From: Chloroflexota bacterium
Lineage (GTDB): Bacteria; Chloroflexota; Anaerolineae; Anaerolineales; Villigracilaceae
Direction of reading: 5' to 3'
DNA length: 64,000 nucleotides
Assembly (NCBI GenBank): GCA_016235425.1
Contig: JACRLC010000091.1
Location: 85,446-149,445 of the forward strand
Below the pieces are notes generated by a model. It saw only the letters and a list, made by a program, of their open reading frames with translations, was not told the DNA's origin and did not search any database. Made by a program: the position numbers and the translations under genes. Positions 59,492 through 64,000 of this stretch are shown piece by piece. How positions within the stretch are numbered: the stretch's first letter is position 1; every line of letters starts with the position of its first letter.

Positions 59492-62196
59492 ACCACCACC
59501 TTCACCCGAGTCCCCTCTCCGGGGCGGGTGATGATTTCAAAATTGGCGCGGAGGATGCGGGCTCGTTCGGCCATGTGAGTCAGTCCCAGGCCGTGAGCGT
59601 GGGCCCGTTCCGGGTCGAAGCCGCAGCCATCGTCGCTGATTTCCAGAAGCGTGTGCTGTCGCGTGACGTTTGGCCGGTCTTCCGGCTGTAACTTCAAGGT
59701 AATGACGCTGGCGTGAGAATGGCGCAGGGCATTATTCAATGCTTCCTGGGCAATTTGGTAGAGACCGGCCTCGACATCCGGCGGCAGGCGGATGGCTTCA
59801 TCGGCCAACAGGCGAACGCGCACCCCCGACCAGCCTTCGACCGCGGCCACCCGCTGATTTAGCGCCGCCGCCAAACCGTGCTGCTCCAACTCCGGCGGGC
59901 GCAACCGGTGGACGAACAAACGCATCTCGTTGAGCGCCTGACGGGCAGTTGCGGCGATGCGCTCGAAGGTGGGTTGAGCAGCGCCAAGTCTGCCGGTTTC
60001 CAGGCGCGCCTGCCCGGCCTCGGCCAGCGTCACCAACCCGTAGAGCACCTGTGTGACCGAATCGTGCAGGTCACGCGCCAGGTGTTGGCGTTCTTCGAGC
60101 ACTACGGCCTGCTGGCGCAGGCGGCTGCTTTGGATCGAGATACCCACCTGGTCGGCAATTGAACTGAGTAAAGCAACTTCCTCGGCGCTATACGTTTTCC
60201 CGGTTTTGTGGATCAGCACCAGCGCACCCAGCACACGGTCCTCGGCGCGCAAGGGAGCCGCCAACAGCGAGCGTTGACCCAGTTGCCGCATCTGCTCTGG
60301 GACGCGAGCGTCTACGGTGATGTCGAAAACCAACGAGGATTCGCGCTCTTGGAACAACGGGGCGAATAGCTCATGTACGGCTGGCAGTAAAGTTGGCATG
60401 ATCTCCATATCATCCGACGATCCCTGGCAGGCAATTCTTTTCAAGTAGACATCGCTGTCCGGGGGGGAATCACCATTCGGGCTGTCCGATGGTTCGATCA
60501 GAAAGGCCGCGCCCAGATCGGAATCAAGGGCGGCCATGGCTTGCGCCAACGAACGGGTGAGCAGGGTCTCGATGGTTTGCGCCTGGCTGGCAGCGGCGGA
60601 AATGTCGTAGAGAACGGCCAGCTCCCGGGTCCGGCCGGCGATGCGCTGTTCCAGGGTGGCGGTCAACTCTTGCAGCGCGGCCTCCTTTTGCTGGCGCGCC
60701 TCAATCTGAGTCTGGATCGAAGCAATCATCGCGTTGAACGATTGGGTCAAGAAGCCGATTTCATCGTCCTGTGAAATGGGGACCGACACGCTCAGATCGC
60801 CGGCGTTAGCCTGGGTGACGCCGCGCAGCAAACGGCCGAGGGGGTTCGTGATACTGGCGCGAAAGAACATTGGGAAAACAACCAGAATGAATAGACTGCT
60901 GACCAGGATCACGACTGTCATGGTCAGGCCGGCGCGATGCACGGGAGCATTGGCAGCCGCCAGATCGAAGAGCGCCTCGTATGTCTGAGATGGAGCGTTG
61001 CCATTGGAAGGCTCGCTGCGGAAAGTGTACCCCACATATTGATGATAACTGCCTGTGGGATGGCTGCCAAAATATAGGTTGGCGGGCGCGCGTGGCTCTC
61101 CAACAGTCAGGTAGTAATCATAATAATAACCCCAGGCGGCGGACGGTTGGGCAACCTTCTCCGTCGCCGCCATGATTTCCAATAGCAGCGCTCCTGCCCT
61201 TTTGTCGGCATCGCGCGCATAGATCAGTCGCACAGGTCCCTGCGCGGTCTCAAGATCGGGCTGGGCAACGATATATTCAATGGTAGGAGGCAAGGCGCTC
61301 AAGTCGCCGGCCTGCACAGACTGGCGTGCGATCTCAAGCTCCATCAGCCGCGCCGCCTCGCTTTGTAAAACGTCATTGTGGATATCGAACATTCCCACCG
61401 TCCCCAAAGCCGCCAACAGTGTAACCAAAGCCAGACCGATCAATTTGACGATCAAGCTCGGCTGGCGTGTTGCGTATCCCCAGGTGGAATAGACCAGCAC
61501 GATAATCATCGCCATCAAAGATAAGCCGGTGGCATACATATCCAATGGCATGGGCAATAATCCAAAAACCCCCAGCCCCGAGGCCAGCCCTTGCAACGTC
61601 CCCAACATTAGCGCCACGCAAAGGTTGCGCAGAGGACGGGCACGCGCGCGGGGATAAACGAAAGCCGACAGAATGCTTCGCTGAGACGAGTGGCTGTCAA
61701 TTGCGGCGCGATGAACGATGACGGTGCGGCGCACGGCCAATCCCAGCGTGGCCAGCACCGCGATTGGCATGAGATAGAGATAAAACGGGTTTAGAACGGG
61801 GTCGAATTTATGGTTGAACAGAATCCCCCAGGCAAAATAAAAACTGTAACCGAAGGCAAGAACGACCGCGCCGACTCCAAGCCACTGGGCCAGTCGTGCC
61901 TCCATTGAAGAGTCTTTCGCGGGATAATGGTAAATCAAGCCGGTGGCTGCCGCCATGCTGAAGACCGCCCACGCATCTTGCATCGGCCAGAAAGCGCTTC
62001 CCCACAGAACCAGGGTGCTTACCAGGAATATGGTGACCATGCTGGCAGTGAAGCCTGCCAGGGCCAGCGTTGCAAACCACATGGCAGTGGTCTTGTATTC
62101 GAATCGAGCTAGAAAGATCGTGCTGACCAGCCCCAGAATAGATAACAGCGCACCGAGAAAGGAATACGGTCCAAACTGAAGCGACAGTGAAGCCAT
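59488..62196 (-). CDS. NarL-family sensor histidine kinase with membrane, HAMP and GAF domains
   Basis: A 902-residue kinase. N-terminal membrane region of about eight helices (residues 8-270), an extracytoplasmic sensor (about 280-415), another helix (about 425-445) and HAMP (ITNPLGRLLRGVTQANAGDL, about 450-500). A coiled coil leads to a GAF domain (about 530-690). HisKA_3 has the phospho-accepting His near 711 in RQHLARDLHDSVTQVLYGL, then the ATPase domain with YQIAQEALNNALRHSHAS and DDGCGFDPERAHAHGLGLTHM. This is the degenerate, short G2-box type of NarX/DesK kinases. It probably senses a small molecule or membrane state and phosphorylates the next gene's product. TATAAT ends seven bases before the ATG, suggesting leaderless transcription. 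Confidence 0.93.
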   Translation of the reverse strand: MASLSLQFGPYSFLGALLSILGLVSTIFLARFEYKTTAMWFATLALAGFTASMVTIFLVSTLVLWGSAFWPMQDAWAVFSMAAATGLIYHYPAKDSSMEARLAQWLGVGAVVLAFGYSFYFAWGILFNHKFDPVLNPFYLYLMPIAVLATLGLAVRRTVIVHRAAIDSHSSQRSILSAFVYPRARARPLRNLCVALMLGTLQGLASGLGVFGLLPMPLDMYATGLSLMAMIIVLVYSTWGYATRQPSLIVKLIGLALVTLLAALGTVGMFDIHNDVLQSEAARLMELEIARQSVQAGDLSALPPTIEYIVAQPDLETAQGPVRLIYARDADKRAGALLLEIMAATEKVAQPSAAWGYYYDYYLTVGEPRAPANLYFGSHPTGSYHQYVGYTFRSEPSNGNAPSQTYEALFDLAAANAPVHRAGLTMTVVILVSSLFILVVFPMFFRASITNPLGRLLRGVTQANAGDLSVSVPISQDDEIGFLTQSFNAMIASIQTQIEARQQKEAALQELTATLEQRIAGRTRELAVLYDISAAASQAQTIETLLTRSLAQAMAALDSDLGAAFLIEPSDSPNGDSPPDSDVYLKRIACQGSSDDMEIMPTLLPAVHELFAPLFQERESSLVFDITVDARVPEQMRQLGQRSLLAAPLRAEDRVLGALVLIHKTGKTYSAEEVALLSSIADQVGISIQSSRLRQQAVVLEERQHLARDLHDSVTQVLYGLVTLAEAGQARLETGRLGAAQPTFERIAATARQALNEMRLFVHRLRPPELEQHGLAAALNQRVAAVEGWSGVRVRLLADEAIRLPPDVEAGLYQIAQEALNNALRHSHASVITLKLQPEDRPNVTRQHTLLEISDDGCGFDPERAHAHGLGLTHMAERARILRANFEIITRPGEGTRVKVVV

Positions 62197-62203
62197 GAAA
62201 AAT

Positions 62204-62209
62204 ATTATA
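62204..62209 (-). promoter_or_regulatory. Consensus -10 element placed for a leaderless start
   Basis: On the minus strand TATAAT is separated by seven bases (ATTTTTC) from the kinase ATG at 62196, so transcription should begin at or next to the start codon. No ribosome binding site could fit. No good -35 is seen at 16-18 bases. Confidence 0.5.
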
Positions 62210-62357
62210 CTTTGCGCTCGGATAATGCACCTTACAACTGACTATTAGCTGTCAGAACACTGACTTTCAACAATTCGTTGATTCAGTTTCGATGCCGGTC
62301 CATATTTGGGGCCGCGTCTTTGAGTGCCTTGTCGCTACAAACGTCTTTGAGATCGTA

Positions 62358-62387
62358 AAGCGCCTCCCGGAGAAATGGGAGGCGCTT
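62358..62387 (-). terminator. Probable terminator of the second SLH-protein gene
   Basis: An 11-bp perfect stem AAGCGCCTCCC / GGGAGGCGCTT with an 8-base loop, 30 bases past the stop codon on the minus strand. The T run after it is short (TTTACG), so termination may be partial. Confidence 0.6.
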
Positions 62388-62416
62388 ATTAACATGGCGC
62401 GAGATAGCAGCTTGCG

Positions 62417-63889
62417 TTACGGCAGGCCAAACGTCTTCACCAGGAAGACTGCCATCTGGGCGCGGGTGACGGGGCTGTCGGGACAGTAGTTGCCACTCCC
62501 GCATCCACCAGTGATGCTCTCTGCGGCGAGTTGCTTGATCCAGACCGCCGCCCAATAATCAGAGGGGACATCCGTGAAGCCGGTTCCCGCTCCTATGCCT
62601 GGCGGTGAATACGTTGGGCCATACTTCGACTTCAAGAGGAAGACCGCCATCTGGGCGCGCGTTACGTCACTGTTCGGGCAGTAGAGGCCAGTCGCACAGC
62701 CTGAGGTGATGCCGTCACTTCTCAGGGCTTCGATCCAGTACTGCGCCCAATTCCCAGCCGTATCATTGAAAGTGATCGGGACTGTGGGAGGCGTGAAGCC
62801 GGAGCCATGTATCCCTTTTTCAAGGAAGACCGCCATCTGGGCGCGGGTCACCGCGTTTTCCGGGCAATACATCAAGGGACTGGTGGAACATCCGCCGGTG
62901 ATGCCGTTATTGTAGAGGCGCTCAATCCAGCTCGCTGCCCAATAGGAATCGAGCACGTCGGCGAAGATCGGAGCGGCATCGGTCACGGTGATAATGAAGG
63001 CTTTTTCGAAGGACAGATTGCCGCTGTCCGTTGTGCGGACGCGGATAGTGTAGGCGTTTTTCGTCAGGAAGTTAAAGGGATAGGCGATCAGCAATTCATC
63101 GCCTGAGATTGTAAAAGCAGCGTTATCTGTGCCACCTGTGCCTTCAACCAGGCTGTATGTAAATGTATCGCATGGATCAGAATCTATTGTTGCGAAGCTT
63201 CCGACTGCAGTGCCTGTTGGTAAATTTTCCGCCACGTTAGTGTCGCTTAGATTAAGAATGTTCGGGGGGATGTTGGTGTTCGGTGGTGTACCCTTGTATA
63301 TTAATACGCGGTTTCGAGTTAGATCAAGCAGGAAGAAATTGCCACACGCAGAACGTATAGAAAATGGATGTGAAAAGAAGTCTGCAAGTGATTTTACGGG
63401 AACGGGATTGGTTAGTGGGTCTTGATAGATCATTGGGAATCTTGGCCCAAGATAACCATTGAAGCCGACTATCATTTGATTATTTTGGTCAAACGCTGGT
63501 TCCCAGGGACCACACATTGGATCACTTGGAATGCAGTTTGCCTCGGTGAAACTTCCATTCCTTCCAAATACCCGGCTGGCTGGAATACCATAGACCACTG
63601 AAGTTGGCGTATCTGGAAGAGTATTTGCATCAAACTCCAGCAGACGCCAATTGCCTGCAAGCTCCAAAGTATGGTCGGCAACATAAAGATTTCCTGTCGG
63701 GTCAAAAACAAGCCCACCAGGCGCACAGAGCGAATCTTGCGAAGGGTGCGTTGGATGAATATAGTCATCATCTGAATCGCGCCCCTGATTGCAGTGTGTC
63801 TCGGAATTGTTTTTCTGGCCTAATACAACGTCAACTGTAGGGTTGGTGCTAACGTTTCTTATATAGTTCTCCAGAAAAGTTTTTTCCAT
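62417..63889 (-). CDS. SLH-domain protein with NHL-like and cadherin-like domains, no signal peptide seen
   Basis: A protein of about 490 residues. An NHL/beta-propeller-like part (about residues 45-210) has CAPGGLVFDPTGNLYVADH and EPAFDQNNQMIVGFNGY. A cadherin-like domain (about 215-315, FTYSLVEGTGGTDNAAFTIS) and three SLH domains (about 318-490) with Cys pairs such as ITGGCGSGNYCPDSPVTRAQ follow. The cadherin-SLH part is very like the end of the giant protein at 52401. No signal peptide follows the only available start (ATG at 63889, or TTG at 63892), although SLH proteins must be exported. So the gene is probably the 3' part of a longer propeller protein cut by mutation. It just touches the upstream frame. 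Confidence 0.75.
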   Translation of the reverse strand: MEKTFLENYIRNVSTNPTVDVVLGQKNNSETHCNQGRDSDDDYIHPTHPSQDSLCAPGGLVFDPTGNLYVADHTLELAGNWRLLEFDANTLPDTPTSVVYGIPASRVFGRNGSFTEANCIPSDPMCGPWEPAFDQNNQMIVGFNGYLGPRFPMIYQDPLTNPVPVKSLADFFSHPFSIRSACGNFFLLDLTRNRVLIYKGTPPNTNIPPNILNLSDTNVAENLPTGTAVGSFATIDSDPCDTFTYSLVEGTGGTDNAAFTISGDELLIAYPFNFLTKNAYTIRVRTTDSGNLSFEKAFIITVTDAAPIFADVLDSYWAASWIERLYNNGITGGCSTSPLMYCPENAVTRAQMAVFLEKGIHGSGFTPPTVPITFNDTAGNWAQYWIEALRSDGITSGCATGLYCPNSDVTRAQMAVFLLKSKYGPTYSPPGIGAGTGFTDVPSDYWAAVWIKQLAAESITGGCGSGNYCPDSPVTRAQMAVFLVKTFGLP

Positions 63890-64000
63890 CAAGCAAGAGG
63901 CATAAAAGGCGAAGGTGTTTCGTAAAACTCAAACACAGCGTTCAGGCGTTGGATTTCCTGACGCATCACGCTGGTCAATTCGTTAGGCTTCTGTTCTATC
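63889..64000 (-). CDS. C-terminal end of an unidentified protein
   Basis: On the minus strand a frame is open from the window edge to TGA at 63891-63889. It covers 36 codons ending NAVFEFYETPSPFMPLA. The stop shares one base with the ATG of the SLH gene (TGATG), as in translationally coupled genes. I do not recognise the sequence. It could be a normal upstream gene, or the N-terminal half of the same protein now separated by a frameshift; the window is too short to decide. Confidence 0.35.
   Translation of the reverse strand, partial: IEQKPNELTSVMRQEIQRLNAVFEFYETPSPFMPLA

Noticed and set aside
1..64000. Search for tRNA, rRNA, riboswitches and CRISPR
   Set aside because: No tRNA-like cloverleaf with the GGTTCGA arm, rRNA segment, recognised riboswitch core or regularly spaced repeats was found on reading; very short or divergent RNAs could have been missed.

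Overview
The window is a 64 kb piece of a bacterial chromosome with moderately high G+C. It most probably comes from the Chloroflexota, class Anaerolineae or a close relative. That is an inference from several things: the gene order of the division/cell-wall cluster, the use of SLH-anchored surface proteins with delta-60 repeats, the large PAS/GAF signalling proteins, and the many short palindromic repeats. No rRNA, tRNA, CRISPR array, phage or intact insertion sequence was found.

Layout. 1-2.7 kb: end of an ABC exporter operon (permease, ATPase, two tandem lipoprotein adaptors). 2.7-6.4 kb: a family 4 glycosidase, a D-Ala-D-Ala-ligase-like ATP-grasp enzyme and an rRNA methyltransferase. 6.6-25 kb: the complete dcw cluster, mraZ-rsmH-ftsL-ftsI-murF-mraY-murD-ftsW-murG-cvpA-like-murC-(81-aa gene)-murB-ddl-ftsQ-ftsA-ftsZ, all on one strand, mostly with 4-base ATGA/GTGA overlaps. 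It is led by a strong promoter with three MraZ boxes and lacks murE. 25-27 kb: small membrane proteins interrupted by a DUF4160/DUF2442 pair, then a broken VOC gene. 27-38 kb: a signalling island with a histidine kinase, a seven-helix membrane protein, a CheY-like regulator, an HD-GYP response regulator and a 1548-aa GAF/PAS/GGDEF protein, so both synthesis and breakdown of c-di-GMP are encoded side by side. 38-44 kb: RlmI-like methyltransferase, YczE-like membrane protein, membrane-anchored subtilase, zinc alcohol dehydrogenase and a flavin-binding protein. 44.6-52.3 kb: surface polysaccharide and envelope genes (GT-C transferase, two Nudix enzymes, heparinase-like lyase, GT4 transferase, cupin, DUF4349 lipoprotein). 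52.4-64 kb, minus strand: two SLH-domain surface proteins flanking a NarL-type two-component system and an atypical receiver protein.

The most striking feature is a dense population of dispersed palindromic repeats of about a dozen kinds. They fill the gaps between genes and also sit in frame inside protein-coding genes: murD, murG, both rRNA methyltransferases, a histidine kinase, the giant GGDEF protein, a GT-C glycosyltransferase (twice), a heparinase-like lyase, a GT4 glycosyltransferase and the 81-aa dcw protein. Repeats also supply the stop codons of mraZ and ftsW. This resembles the protein-embedded palindromic elements known in Rickettsia, but with different sequences and in a different phylum. 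It is the best candidate here for something not yet described.

A second candidate is the DUF4160/DUF2442 pair, which looks inserted next to a small membrane-protein gene and is bounded by an 85-bp exact direct repeat of that gene.
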